Shown one piece after another: positions 15,884 to 25,682 of a stretch of DNA of 64,000 bases; the stretch's first letter is position 1; every line of letters begins with the position of its first letter. The position numbers were made by a program, and so were the translations under genes. Under the pieces are notes generated by a model, which saw nothing but the letters and a program-made list of their open reading frames with translations, did not search any database and was not told the DNA's origin. The stretch spans positions 62,001 through 126,000 of the forward strand of contig CALWXG010000001.1 of assembly GCA_944385435.1 (NCBI GenBank), written 5' to 3'. Source of the DNA: an uncultured Oscillospiraceae bacterium. GTDB taxonomy: Bacteria; Bacillota; Clostridia; Oscillospirales; Oscillospiraceae.

Positions 15884-17118
15884 AAAAACTGAAGCTGAAA
15901 TTCGTCGTCATCAACATGGCCATCGTCACCGCCATGCTGTGCGTGATCTTCGGCCTGGTCTATCGGTTCACCCAGCTCAATCTGGAGGCGGAGAGCATCA
16001 GCATGATGCAGGATATCGCAGCCTCTCCGTTCCAGCTGGTCATCCCCGGGGAAAACCGGGATGAACTCCGCCTCCCCTATTTCATTCTGGAAGTGGACAG
16101 CCGGGGTGAGTTGGCCGCGGCAGGAGGCTACTACGATCTGTCTGATGTGGACTTTCTCCAGCGGCTGGCGGACACCTCCCTGGCCTCCGGAAAACACACC
16201 GGCACCCTGCCCTCCTACAACCTGCGTTTCTGCACCGTGTCCACACCGGTCTCCCACCGCATCGTCTTTGCCGACATGTCCAGCGAGCTGGCCACCCTGG
16301 ACAGTCTGATGCGCACCTGCATCCTCATCGGCGCCATCAGCTTTCTGGCATTTCTGTTCATCAGCCTGCTGCTGGCCCGCTGGGCCGTGCGCCCGGTGGA
16401 TCAGGCCTGGCGGCAGCAGCGGCAGTTTGTGGCCGACGCCTCCCACGAGCTGAAAACCCCTCTGACGGTGATCATGACCAATGCGGAGCTGCTGCGCAGT
16501 GAGGAGTACGACGCGGCGGCCAAATCCCAGTTTTCCGCCAGCATTCTCACCATGTCCCGGCAGATGCGGGGCCTGGTGGAGCGGCTGCTGGAACTGGCCC
16601 GGGTGGACAACGGGCAGGTCAGCACAGCCCGTTCTCTCTGCGACCTGAGCGATCTCACCACCCAGGCCATTCTTCCCTTCGACGCCGTGTTCTTTGAAAA
16701 GGGCCTGACCCTCACCAGCCAGATCCAGCCGGATCTTTTTGTCCATGGCAGCGCATCCCACCTGGAGGAGGTGGTGGAAATTCTCCTGGACAATGCGCAA
16801 AAATATTCCGCGCCAGGCGGGGAGACCGTCGTGCGTCTGCGTCAGCACCACCACGGCCACTGCCTGCTCACGGTTTCCAATCCCGGCGCCCCGCTCTCCC
16901 GCCAGCAGCTCCAGGATATTTTCAAGCGGTTCTACCGGACGGATCAGGCCCGCAGCCGGGACGGCAGCTTTGGTCTGGGCCTGTCCATCGCCCAGGCCAT
17001 CGTCACAGAACACAGGGGAAAAATCTGGGCAGAGAGCGCGGATGGAATCAATACGTTCTGTGTGCAGCTGCCCCTGGTATTATACCGGGAAAAACCACCT
17101 GCACCCCTCTCCGCCTGA
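15877..17118 (+). CDS. sensor histidine kinase
   Basis: 413 residues. TM1 is at about 8-30, followed by a short extracellular sensor of about 110 residues and TM2 at about 148-167. The HisKA domain has the H-box FVADASHELKTPL (His190), and the HATPase_c domain shows the N-box ILLDNAQKYS, RFYRTDQARS and the G-box FGLGLSIAQAI. There is no clear HAMP domain; the linker from TM2 to the H-box is short, as in the intramembrane-type or small-sensor kinases of Firmicutes. It overlaps its response regulator by seven bases and ends at a long bidirectional terminator. Confidence 0.9.
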   Translation: MLKKLKLKFVVINMAIVTAMLCVIFGLVYRFTQLNLEAESISMMQDIAASPFQLVIPGENRDELRLPYFILEVDSRGELAAAGGYYDLSDVDFLQRLADTSLASGKHTGTLPSYNLRFCTVSTPVSHRIVFADMSSELATLDSLMRTCILIGAISFLAFLFISLLLARWAVRPVDQAWRQQRQFVADASHELKTPLTVIMTNAELLRSEEYDAAAKSQFSASILTMSRQMRGLVERLLELARVDNGQVSTARSLCDLSDLTTQAILPFDAVFFEKGLTLTSQIQPDLFVHGSASHLEEVVEILLDNAQKYSAPGGETVVRLRQHHHGHCLLTVSNPGAPLSRQQLQDIFKRFYRTDQARSRDGSFGLGLSIAQAIVTEHRGKIWAESADGINTFCVQLPLVLYREKPPAPLSA

Positions 17119-17134
17119 CCTTGGGTCACTGTGG

Positions 17135-17190
17135 GAGAAAAACACCAGCCGAACCTGTTTGGGAAACAGGGATCGGCTGGTGTTTTTCTG
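17135..17190. terminator. bidirectional intrinsic terminator
   Basis: GAAAAACACCAGCCGA pairs with TCGGCTGGTGTTTTTC, and an inner CCTGTTT/AAACAGG stem extends it. Runs of A and T on both flanks serve the kinase gene and the convergent AraC-GH39 gene. Confidence 0.9.
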
Positions 17191-17193
17191 CCG

Positions 17194-19502
17194 TTACATC
17201 TTTGTGATGCTGATGCTGTACACCTCCGAGGGCTGGAGAATATAGTTGAGTTTCAGCGTGTTGCGTACGGTGGAAACAGACTGAAGGTGCGCATCGATGT
17301 TGGCATTGAGGATCATGGACAGCAGTCTCGATTTCCCATTATAGGGAAAACAATCGTTCTCAATCCACCGGTCCAGAATGGAGGAACGTGCTTTGGTCAC
17401 CCGGTAGAGCTCCACCTTGTAGGTTCCCTCTTCCACACCGGTCAATTCAATGGTAAAGCTGCGGTTCCCCACATCCTGCAGATAGAGACTCAAAGAACCG
17501 GGCAGGATCTGCTTTTCGTCCTTTACGTGGTAGAATGCACTGTTGAAGTGCTGATAATGGTAAAGGACCAGCTGGAAGCGGTTAAAGCCGTTGGAAGCTA
17601 CCATACAGCCCGGCTCATTGAGCAAAAGGTTGGAGCTCATGGTGCGCAGGGAGCGCAGCGCGAAATAAACCGGCTTGCGCAGCAGGGCAATGTTGGTCAG
17701 AAGCCCCGGCTCTCCCCGCAGCGGCAAAATGGTGCCGCTTTTGTTCTGAGAATCGAAAAACATGGTGGCAATGAGCGCATCCGCCTTCCCGATGCAGCTG
17801 CTCATGGCCCGTATGGTATAGCTGGCCCGCCACAGGCTGTCGTTGAAGTAGTTGTTGGAGAGAAACGGGCCCCACTCGGTGACGTAGACCGGCGCGCTGT
17901 CTGACGGGATCACCGCCCGCAGCTGGTCCAGGGTCTTTGCCAGCGCGTCCTGGTCCGAGCTGTATTTCCCGTGGTGATTTTCATCTTCCGTATAGGGGTA
18001 AAAGCTGACGGAATAAAAATCCGGACGGACACCGTGCTGCTCCCAGGGACAGACCAGCTGCCGCTCACTGTTTGCCCGGTGGCCCACCCTGGCGCCGCTG
18101 CCGCCCAGGGACGCATTGGGCAGGACCGCCGAAATCATTTCCTGCAGCATGCGGTAGAGGGAAAAGTAATCTTCGTTGAGAAATTGGGCATCTGGCTCCC
18201 ACAGCTCGAAGATCCACTTTCCGGTCAGCGCCGGCTGAAAGTCAAAGCTTCCCAGATGGGCGATGAACTGGCGCATCGCGTCCATGTATTCGCCCAGAGA
18301 CGAGAGCTGCAGGCAGTCCGGATTTTGCTCTGCCTCCTGGCAATAGACGTGCCAGCTCTCCAGCCGGAAAAAGGGCGCCATGCTGCTCTCCGTCAGCTCG
18401 TAAATGGACTCTCCGATCTCCGCGGCGAACATATATTGCGTCTGTCCCCGCTCCATCGGCTGAATAATCCGCCGGTCCAACAGGTGGGAAAAACGGATGT
18501 GGCGCATGCCCAGGTCGTACATAAAACTGAACGTTTTATCGTGGGTCCCAGACAGTACACAGCAAAGCTGCCGGCATTGGCCGCGAAATTCCAGATCGGT
18601 TTGAGGGGTGTGGCCGGGGCGCTCCGGTCCACCCGCAGCGTCTGCTCGCTCCGCATGGACATCACATCATCCGGCTCCAGTTCCCCCAGGTGGATGAGCA
18701 GCCGCTTTTCCGCCTCCTGATCGATGTCCTTCTGCACCGCATGGCTCTGCCGGTATGCGGAAGGGGAGCAGTTGTATTTCTGCTGAAACACTTTGTTCAG
18801 GGCAGAGATGGACATAAACCCGCAGTCCAGCGCGATCTCGGTGATCTGCCGGGAGGTATTTTTCAGCTGCTCCGTCACGTGATGAAGCCGGACATTGTGG
18901 ACATACCCGGTGAATGTGGTGCCCAGATACCGTTTGATCAGGCGTGAGAGGTGGGCGGGAGAATAGTGCAGCATTCTGCTCAGATCCTGCAGGCTGATCT
19001 TGTTCTTGTAATTCTGCTCCACATATTGCCGGATGAGCATCAGCCGGTCCTGGGCGTTGTCCGTCTGCTCCGCGGCAACGGTGTGATAGGCCAGGAGGTG
19101 GTCCAGCAGATGGTAGAATGCACTCATTCTGGCGTAATACAGATCGGGCTTCCCTTTGGTTGAAAGCAGTGTCCGCAAGGTCCTGCGCAATTCTGCGTAG
19201 GAGGATGCGTCCGGATCATCCTGGGAACTGCACCACAGAGAGAGATGTCTCCCGTTCTGGGACAGGAACGCGGGGTCAATGGTAAAACGGCAGAGAAGCG
19301 TATCCTGAGCGCCGCTGTGCAGGGCATAAATCAGTCCCGGCGTGATATAGAAGATGTCCTCCGGGCTCAGTGTCAAAGCACGCTGAGGGAGCGACACATG
19401 CAGCGTCCCCTCCAGGACATAGAGCAGTTCGCCCTCCGTCCCACAGTGATTTTCCTCTTCCGGGGAGAGCAGAACATCCATAAACAATTCACCGCTTATC
19501 AT
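17194..19502 (-). pseudogene. AraC-family regulator with GH39-like C-terminal domain, frameshifted
   Basis: The first reading frame (from 19502) holds an N-terminal cupin-like sensor (about 1-110) and a double AraC HTH (about 165-265, with ISLQDLSRMLHYSPAHLSRLIKRYLG and ITEIALDCGFMSISALNKVFQQKY). It then leaves homology near base 18550. From there to 17194 a second frame, open through the junction, encodes about 450 residues resembling the GH39 beta-xylosidase-like domain found fused to AraC regulators (GMRHIRFSHLLD, WIFELWEPDAQF, YVTEWGPFLSNNYFND). Reading both requires one -1 shift, equivalent to a missing base, between about 18520 and 18580. No convincing slippery heptamer is seen, so a disrupted gene or sequence error is more likely than programmed shifting. 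A GGAGGG site precedes the start. It is divergent from the PhlG-like operon and is the likely regulator of it. Confidence 0.75.
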
Positions 19503-19941
19503 CTTTCATCCCTCCGTTCCTGCACCCGGCTGTCCAAAGTACCCAAAACCCACACATTCAAAATACCGATCCCTGAGTCTTTTGTCAACAAGGCATTGCC
19601 CCCAGCCGGAGAAAGGGCAGAATGATTTATCCGATTTTGACATTTGAGCCGGAACTGCCCCGCCCCGCAGCCGATCTGCGCAGAAAACGCAAAGCGGAAA
19701 GCGCAGAAAACAAATAGCGCAGCCCCGGACCGGATTTTATAATTGTGACATAAATCCGAACTGCAGGAGCCTGGGCATTGTGTAAAACGCAGATCAGATT
19801 GCGCGGCTGATTTTCACGTTTTCAACGCATGTCCATTCAGGAACTCAAATGCACAAGCTCCCGTTCCGGTCCAGACACATTTCCATCATGATGCGAAACG
19901 TCAGACACAACTGCAGACAATATTGAAAAGGAGAGAACTGT
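19503..19941. other. divergent intergenic region between AraC-GH39 and the PhlG-like operon
   Basis: 439 bases, clearly lower in GC than its surroundings, with no supportable gene. It should contain both divergent promoters. The one clear element is the inverted repeat at 19731-19758. Confidence 0.5.
19731..19758. promoter_or_regulatory. inverted repeat overlapping a TATAAT, candidate operator
   Basis: CGGATTT and AAATCCG form perfect arms around 14 bases. A TATAAT (19738-19743) starts directly after the left arm. A related ATTTATCCG occurs about 125 bases upstream at 19624. Placement before the PhlG-like operon suggests a binding site for its regulator. Confidence 0.4.
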
Positions 19942-20784
19942 ATGAATTTACCCAAGTGGCCGTACCCCGTAAAGCCTCTGACTGAGGAGGAGCGCAAAAT
20001 CCGCTATTCCAAGTACTACGACATCCCGCTCAACCAAATGCTGCCCACCTATCGTCAGATTTTTCAAACTTTCCCGATCCCCTGCAGCGCCGCGATTCCT
20101 CCCGACAGAATTCTGGACCTGCTGAACGACGACCAAGGAGATGCCTCCACCGGCTACTGCATTTATCCGGACGGTTCGTCTTACAACACCCATTATGCCT
20201 ATTTCCCCCATCTGACCATGGATATGGTCCGCTGGTGGTATCAGTGGCTGGCAGTGAAGACCAAGGGGGCCCCCGAGGGTTGCGGCAATCTGAAGTACAA
20301 GATCTGGTGTCCTCCCGATCATGAGGACTGGGGCTATATCAAAGACGCAGAAGGCAAGCCCTGCATGTATTTCTCGGAATCCCATGATATGGGCTGGGGC
20401 GCTAAGCCCAGCAAGACTTTCCGCTACGCGCTCACCGCAGACGACATTGGCCTGTCCAAGGAAGATCAGGAGCGGCTTGCGAAAGCCGGCTGCGTCTACA
20501 ATTACTGCAATGCTCTGGTAAAGAACGAGAATGGTTCGCACTGGAAAATGAATGCGAACTTCACCAGGCCTCATCCCGGCGGCGGCATTGAGATGCGCCA
20601 GTGCAACTGGATCGGCTGGCGCCTGGAAAACGGCACTCCCGTCCGCATGACGGACTCCAAGTGCCCTGATGACCATGCACTGTTCCTGAACATGGTCCAC
20701 AACACGCAGGAAATCGAACGTTTCTCTGTGATTTTGCCGCCGCTGTATCGCGAATATCACGACAAGCCGATGGACGAAGACTGA
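19942..20784 (+). CDS. DAPG hydrolase (PhlG)/phloretin hydrolase-like protein
   Basis: 280 residues resembling the PhlG family, zinc enzymes that hydrolyse a carbon-carbon bond between an acyl group and a phloroglucinol ring (2,4-diacetylphloroglucinol or phloretin). Seen in the sequence: the YNTHYAYFPHLTMDMVRWWYQW segment (81-102), LKYKIWCPPDHEDW with His127, the FSESHDMGW region (Glu146, His148), and MVHNTQEIERF, where His253 and Glu257 reproduce the HxxxE metal pair near the C-terminus of PhlG. No signal peptide is present, so it acts in the cytosol. The GGAGA site lies eight bases upstream. Codon third positions are visibly richer in A/T than in neighbouring genes, as is the MFS gene, hinting at transfer. 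Family assignment is by eye; the substrate is unproven. Confidence 0.65.
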   Translation: MNLPKWPYPVKPLTEEERKIRYSKYYDIPLNQMLPTYRQIFQTFPIPCSAAIPPDRILDLLNDDQGDASTGYCIYPDGSSYNTHYAYFPHLTMDMVRWWYQWLAVKTKGAPEGCGNLKYKIWCPPDHEDWGYIKDAEGKPCMYFSESHDMGWGAKPSKTFRYALTADDIGLSKEDQERLAKAGCVYNYCNALVKNENGSHWKMNANFTRPHPGGGIEMRQCNWIGWRLENGTPVRMTDSKCPDDHALFLNMVHNTQEIERFSVILPPLYREYHDKPMDED

Positions 20785-20809
20785 AGATAAGTGAGAGGGG
20801 GCAATTCTT

Positions 20810-22111
20810 ATGAACACGAAAAAATCCAATATGAATTTCGGCCTGCGCGGCTGGATTGTCATCTTATACTGTATCCTGACTTACTTTATTGTCACTGCCA
20901 GTAAGGACGCCCTGCTGAACATGGCCGCATCTTCTCTTGCAGAGGAGTTTGGGTGGAACTACACCACCATGGTTTCTTTGAACACGGTGTTCGGCTGGGT
21001 GACGGTCATCTTCATCCTGTTCGGCGGCCAGGCCATGCGTAAATTCAGCCCCAAATGGATGGCTGTTATTTACGGCGTGATCTACACCATTGCTCTGCTT
21101 GCCCTGCCAAAGACCACCCAGTTCTGGATGTACGTTGTCATTCTGTTCCTGGTCACCATGATCAATATTACCTGGGCTCAGCAGCTCAATAACACCATTA
21201 CTGCAAACTGGTTCCCCCAGAAGCGCGGCATTGTCATGGGCCTTACCACCATCGGTTTGCCCTTGGGCTCCGGCCTTGGCCCCAAGATGTATGCACTCCT
21301 GATGAATCAGGCCCATCTGAGCTTTTCCGCTGTCTATGGAATCTTTGCCGCCATCAGCGCTGTTGCGGTTATCGTCGCCGTCCTGTTTATCAAAGATTAT
21401 CCTGAGCAGTGCGGCTGCTACCCCGACAACGACAGAAGCTCCAGCACCGAAAAGGTTCAGGCAATGATGGCAGAAACCCAGAAGAAAGTGGATGAGAGCA
21501 TCTGGAATGCCAAGCTGATGCTCACTACCCGCGAGACCTGGCTGGTCATACTGACCTGCGGTTTCCTGCAGCTGTTCTCCAATGGCTCCATGTCTCAGAT
21601 GATCCCCCGTCTGATGGCATCCGGATACAACCCTGACCAAGCCACAAATATGATGCTGGTCGCCGCAATCACCGCCTGCTTCGGTAGCGCGTTCATCGGT
21701 TGGCTGGATCAGATGATCGGCCCCAAAAAAGCCACCATTGTCACCCACCTTCTGGCAGTCATCTCCTGCGTTCTGAACATCATCCCCAGCACAATCACGG
21801 TTCTGATCGCCATTGGCTTTACTGGTGTAACCCTGGGCGGTTCCGCAAACTTCATGGTATCCCTGATCTCCAAAATGTGGGGCCGGTATTCCTTCTCCCG
21901 GGCCTATCCGATCATCCACGCCATGGCGCAGATCATCGGATGCTGCGGAGTGCTGGTATTTGCGCAGGTTTCCAATCTGGCCGGATACAACTGGGTTTAT
22001 ATCGTAATTGCCACTTTGAGCACAATTGGTATTATTGCCACCGCGTTCATCAACATGAATGCAATTGAGGAGAAGGAACTGAGAATCTCCGGCGTGCGCA
22101 GAGAAGGTTAA
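20810..22111 (+). CDS. MFS transporter, probable organic-acid or aromatic carrier
   Basis: 433 residues with twelve predicted hydrophobic segments, six on each side of a central charged loop (residues about 200-235). The RKFSPKW loop between early helices and the WFPQKRGIVMGLTTIGLPLGSGLGP segment are typical of oxalate/formate-antiporter-like and related anion MFS carriers. It starts 26 bases after the PhlG-like gene behind a GAGAGGGGG site, so the two are co-transcribed and it probably imports the hydrolase substrate or exports its product. Codon usage matches the preceding gene and differs from downstream ones. Confidence 0.83.
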   Translation: MNTKKSNMNFGLRGWIVILYCILTYFIVTASKDALLNMAASSLAEEFGWNYTTMVSLNTVFGWVTVIFILFGGQAMRKFSPKWMAVIYGVIYTIALLALPKTTQFWMYVVILFLVTMINITWAQQLNNTITANWFPQKRGIVMGLTTIGLPLGSGLGPKMYALLMNQAHLSFSAVYGIFAAISAVAVIVAVLFIKDYPEQCGCYPDNDRSSSTEKVQAMMAETQKKVDESIWNAKLMLTTRETWLVILTCGFLQLFSNGSMSQMIPRLMASGYNPDQATNMMLVAAITACFGSAFIGWLDQMIGPKKATIVTHLLAVISCVLNIIPSTITVLIAIGFTGVTLGGSANFMVSLISKMWGRYSFSRAYPIIHAMAQIIGCCGVLVFAQVSNLAGYNWVYIVIATLSTIGIIATAFINMNAIEEKELRISGVRREG

Positions 22112-22288
22112 CCAGTAATCGTTTCCATAGCGGGCGATCTTTCCCTTTGCAACTCAAACGGCAGCAGGCACATGCCCGGTAAGGCGACGTTATCCCGTCT
22201 CTTTGCCGGGTATCGTGCCGTTTCCAGGAAAACAAACCTCTTGAACCGGACGTTGTATCACATTCCAACTCAGAAAGGATTGGTCCTC

Positions 22289-22954
22289 ATGAAAAAAGTA
22301 GCAGTGATCCACACCAGCGAAGTCACCCTCGCGGCTCTGAAGGAGCTGTTTGCGGAGATTCTCCCCGACGTGGAAATGATCAATATTGTGGACGACAGCC
22401 TGCTGGCGGAGGTCAAGCGGAACGGCGCCATCACTCCGGACGTCACCGCGCGGGTCTGCGCCTATGCCAGAATCGCCCAGGGCATGGGCGCCTGCATGAT
22501 CCTGAATCAGTGCTCTTCCGTGGGCAAGGCTTGCAGCATCGCCCGGAAGCTGATCTCCATCCCCTACCTCAAAATTGACGAGCCCATGGCGGAAAAGGCC
22601 GTGTCCCTGGGCGAGAAAATCGCCGTGATCGGAACCGTCGCCTCCACCATGGCCCCCAGCTGTGAGCTGGTGGAGGAGATGGCCGCCAAGGCCGGAAAAA
22701 ACGTGACTGTCACCTCCTGGCTGGTGGACGGCGCGCTGGATATCCTGATGAAGGAACACGACCAGGAAAAGCACAACCAGCTGGTGCTCCAGGCCATCCG
22801 GGAGGCAGCGGTCCGTCACGATGTCATCGTGCTGGCCCAGGGCAGCATGCACATCATGGAGCCCTATCTGAAGGAGATCTCCAAGCCGGTGCTCACCAGC
22901 CCCCGTCTGGCGGTGGAGCGGGTGCGGGCCATGGTGGATGCCATGTCCAAATAA
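22289..22954 (+). CDS. aspartate/glutamate racemase family protein
   Basis: 221 residues with the repeated alpha/beta fold of the Asp/Glu racemase superfamily. Cys75 in ILNQCSSVGKA marks the first catalytic position. The equivalent second site reads LAQGSM, with no cysteine, so a true two-cysteine racemase mechanism is doubtful; relatives with one cysteine include decarboxylases and isomerases. I chose the ATG before KKVAVIHTS, which has AGAAAGGA upstream; the 39 codons before it are not conserved-looking. A 177-base gap separates it from the MFS gene, but no terminator is evident. Proteins of this family often sit beside DUF1537 kinases, as here. Confidence 0.78.
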   Translation: MKKVAVIHTSEVTLAALKELFAEILPDVEMINIVDDSLLAEVKRNGAITPDVTARVCAYARIAQGMGACMILNQCSSVGKACSIARKLISIPYLKIDEPMAEKAVSLGEKIAVIGTVASTMAPSCELVEEMAAKAGKNVTVTSWLVDGALDILMKEHDQEKHNQLVLQAIREAAVRHDVIVLAQGSMHIMEPYLKEISKPVLTSPRLAVERVRAMVDAMSK

Positions 22955-22961
22955 GCGGGAT

Positions 22962-24227
22962 ATGGAACCGAAACACACCTTGCTGCTGGGCTGCATCGCG
23001 GATGACTTCACCGGCGCCAGCGACGCGGCGTCTTTTCTGGCCGGTCAGGGACTGCGGGTCATTCTGCTCAACGGCATCCCCTCTGCCGGGACACAGCCGT
23101 TCCCTTCGGGCGCGGATGCCGTGGTGGTGGCCCTGAAAACCCGCAGCATCCCCCCGCAGGAGGCAGTGGCCCTGACCGGGCAGGCGGAAGCGTTCCTGCG
23201 CAGGCAGGGTGCGGAGCACCTCTACCTGAAATACTGCTCCACGTTTGACTCCACCCCCAAGGGAAATATCGGCCCGGTGGCAGACGCGGCGCTGGAGCGG
23301 CTGAATCTTCCCTATACACTTCTGTGCCCCTCCCTTCCGGTCAACGGCCGGACCGTCCGGGACGGTGTCCTGTACGTCAACGGCCAGCCCCTGGCCGAGA
23401 GCTCCATGAGGGATCACCCGCTGAACCCCATGTGGGATTCCCGGATTTCCGAACTGATGAAACCGCAGAGCAAATACCCGTGTGTGGTATGGGAGGGCGA
23501 AAAGCTGACCTGGCCGGAAGGCCGGGTCAGGCAGGCGCTGGAGGCACTCCAGCGGGAACATCCCCACTTTTATCTTGTGCCGGAATACGAGACATCGGCC
23601 CAGGGGGAGCGGATCGCGGCCCAGTTCGGCCACCTTCCGCTTCTCACCGGCGGCTCGGGCCTGCTGGAGCATCTGGCCCGTCAATCCGGCGCATCCCTGG
23701 CCGGGGCAGCCGCCCTGCCCCGGAGAACCGTCCGGGGCAGGAGTCTTCTCCTGTCCGGCAGCTGCTCCGTGGCCACACGGGAACAGCTGCGGCGCTACGA
23801 GGCATCGGGCGGAACTCTGCTCTGCCTGTCTCCCCACACGCTGCTGACCGACCCTGGCTGTCTGGACGACATCTGGCTCCATGTTCTGGAGCAGCCCGAC
23901 GTCCTGGTGCGCAGCGCACCGCAGAACCCCTGTGATACAAAAGCGGAGCAAACGCGCTTTTCCGCTGCTCTGGAGGCGGGCTTCGCCGCCCTGGGGAAAC
24001 GGGCGCTGGAGGCTGGATTCACCCAATTCATTGTGGCCGGCGGGGAGACCTCCGGGGCGGTCATGCAGGCGCTGGGTTTTCAGAGCTTCTGGATTGGGGA
24101 GAACGTCGCTCCGGGAGTCCCGGTGCTGATTCCCACCCAGGCGCCCGATCTGAGGCTCGTTCTGAAGTCGGGCAATTTCGGCCAGCCCGAGTTCTTCCTG
24201 GACGCACTGCGGATGACACAACAATAG
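22962..24227 (+). CDS. otnK: four-carbon acid sugar kinase, OtnK-like (DUF1537)
   Basis: 3-oxo-tetronate 4-kinases phosphorylate a C4 sugar-acid intermediate before decarboxylation. The 421 residues start with the family N-terminal block (LLGCIADDFTGASDAASFL), then LKYCSTFDSTPKGNIGPV, the active-site MRDHPLNPM segment, the nucleotide-binding C-terminal domain with LLLSGSCSVATREQL, GGETSGAV and LKSGNFG. These are the OtnK rather than DtnK/LtnK features as far as can be judged by eye. The ATG after AAGCGGGAT is preferred because family members begin 6-8 residues before the ADDFTGA motif; an ATG 24 bases earlier overlaps the previous gene. Next in the operon is a second, different DUF1537 protein. 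Confidence 0.8.
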   Translation: MEPKHTLLLGCIADDFTGASDAASFLAGQGLRVILLNGIPSAGTQPFPSGADAVVVALKTRSIPPQEAVALTGQAEAFLRRQGAEHLYLKYCSTFDSTPKGNIGPVADAALERLNLPYTLLCPSLPVNGRTVRDGVLYVNGQPLAESSMRDHPLNPMWDSRISELMKPQSKYPCVVWEGEKLTWPEGRVRQALEALQREHPHFYLVPEYETSAQGERIAAQFGHLPLLTGGSGLLEHLARQSGASLAGAAALPRRTVRGRSLLLSGSCSVATREQLRRYEASGGTLLCLSPHTLLTDPGCLDDIWLHVLEQPDVLVRSAPQNPCDTKAEQTRFSAALEAGFAALGKRALEAGFTQFIVAGGETSGAVMQALGFQSFWIGENVAPGVPVLIPTQAPDLRLVLKSGNFGQPEFFLDALRMTQQ

Positions 24228-24236
24228 GAGGAGAAG

Positions 24237-25682
24237 ATGACTACTGTGGACACCTATCAGAAGGCAGACATTTTAGACCGCATTGCGCAGCCCCCGGCGG
24301 ATCTGCTGGCAAAACTCGCTTCGGAACCAGGCATTACATCGGACTGCACCCTGGTGGTCCTGGATGATGACCCCACCGGCACCCAGTGCGTGCACGACGT
24401 ATCCGTCTACACCGACTGGTCTGTGGACAGTCTGCGGCAGGGATTTGCCGAGCCGGCGGGGCTCTTTTACGTGCTGACCAATTCCAGGAGCTTTACCAGA
24501 CCGGAGACCATCCGGGTCCACGAGGAGATCGGAAGGAATCTGATCCAGGCCGCCGCAGGCCGGAAGTTTCTGGTCATCAGCCGCAGCGATTCCACCCTCC
24601 GGGGGCACTACCCCACGGAGACCCAGGTGCTGCGTCAGACCCTGGAGCAGGCAGGTCTTTCCTTTGATGGAGAGATCCTGATTCCCTTCTTTCTGGAGGG
24701 CGGACGCTATACCATCGGAGACGTACACTATGTGAAGAGCGGCGACCGGCTCATTCCCGCCGCCGAAACGGAATTTGCCCGGGACGCCACCTTCGGCTAC
24801 ACCGCCAGCAACCTGAAGGACTATATTCAGGAAAAGACCCAGGGCGCCGTATCCGCCGATGACGTGATGTCCGTCTCTCTGGAACTGCTGGCTTCCGGGG
24901 ACGTGGAGCGGATTTTCACCCTGCTGATGTCCGCCGGACAGACCCGGCGGATCATTGTCAATGCCACCTCCTACGGACACCTGGCGGTGTTCTGCTCCGC
25001 TCTGAACCGGGCAATCCGGTCCGGAAAGAATTTCATCTTCCGGACGGCGGCCAGTTTCGTCCGGGTGTTCGGGGGCATTGAACCCAGAGACCTGCTCACC
25101 GACCGGGAGCTGAGACCTGCCGGTCAAACCGAGGGCGGCCTGGTGGTGGTTGGCTCTCATACTGAGAAGACCACAGCCCAGCTGAAGCGGCTTCTGGAGC
25201 TTCCGGGTACGGTGGCCATCCCCTTTCACTCCGAACTGATCCTGGACGGCGAGGCCGCCCTGGAGCAGGAGGTACACCGTTGCGTTGAACTGGAAGAACA
25301 GGCCATTGCCGCCGGAAAGTGCGCGGTGTGCTTTACTGCCCGGCAGGAGCTTCGGCTGGAAGACGACACCCCGGAAACCGCTCTGCGCCGCTCAGTGGCC
25401 ATCTCCGACGGCGTACAGAAGCTGGTGGGAGAGCTGGCCGTCTCTCCCGCTTATCTGGTGGCCAAAGGCGGTATCACCTCCAGCGATGTGGCCACCAAAG
25501 CGCTGAAGATCCGCCACGGTCGGGTCATGGGTCAGATTGAGCCGGGCGTCCCGGTGTGGGAAACCGGCCCGGAGAGCCGTTTCCCCGGCATCCCGTATGT
25601 GATTTTCCCCGGCAACGTGGGAGAAGAGACCACCCTCCGGAATGCGGTTGAGAAGCTGATGGGCCGGGGGGACCGCCCATGA
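24237..25682 (+). CDS. four-carbon acid sugar kinase family protein, second DUF1537 member
   Basis: 481 residues, longer than OtnK. N-terminal domain: VVLDDDPTGTQCVHDVSVYT, FYVLTNSRSF, ISRSDSTLRGHYPTE and LIPFFLEGGRYTIGDVHY. C-terminal nucleotide-binding domain: GLVVVGSHTEKTTAQL, KGGITSSDVATKAL and FPGNVGEETTL. The family phosphorylates C4 sugar acids, but the DDDPTGTQ subgroup is poorly characterised. Start ATG follows GGAGGAGAAG. It begins ten bases after the OtnK-like gene and overlaps the aldolase gene by four bases (ATGA). Two dissimilar DUF1537 kinases in one operon is uncommon and suggests either two substrates or that one acts on a derivative other than the 3-oxo acid. Confidence 0.8.
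   Translation: MTTVDTYQKADILDRIAQPPADLLAKLASEPGITSDCTLVVLDDDPTGTQCVHDVSVYTDWSVDSLRQGFAEPAGLFYVLTNSRSFTRPETIRVHEEIGRNLIQAAAGRKFLVISRSDSTLRGHYPTETQVLRQTLEQAGLSFDGEILIPFFLEGGRYTIGDVHYVKSGDRLIPAAETEFARDATFGYTASNLKDYIQEKTQGAVSADDVMSVSLELLASGDVERIFTLLMSAGQTRRIIVNATSYGHLAVFCSALNRAIRSGKNFIFRTAASFVRVFGGIEPRDLLTDRELRPAGQTEGGLVVVGSHTEKTTAQLKRLLELPGTVAIPFHSELILDGEAALEQEVHRCVELEEQAIAAGKCAVCFTARQELRLEDDTPETALRRSVAISDGVQKLVGELAVSPAYLVAKGGITSSDVATKALKIRHGRVMGQIEPGVPVWETGPESRFPGIPYVIFPGNVGEETTLRNAVEKLMGRGDRP

Noticed and set aside
18516..18550. Programmed -1 frameshift site in the AraC-GH39 gene
   Set aside because: No proper slippery heptamer in the right frame and no following stable stem were seen, so a lesion or sequence error is preferred.
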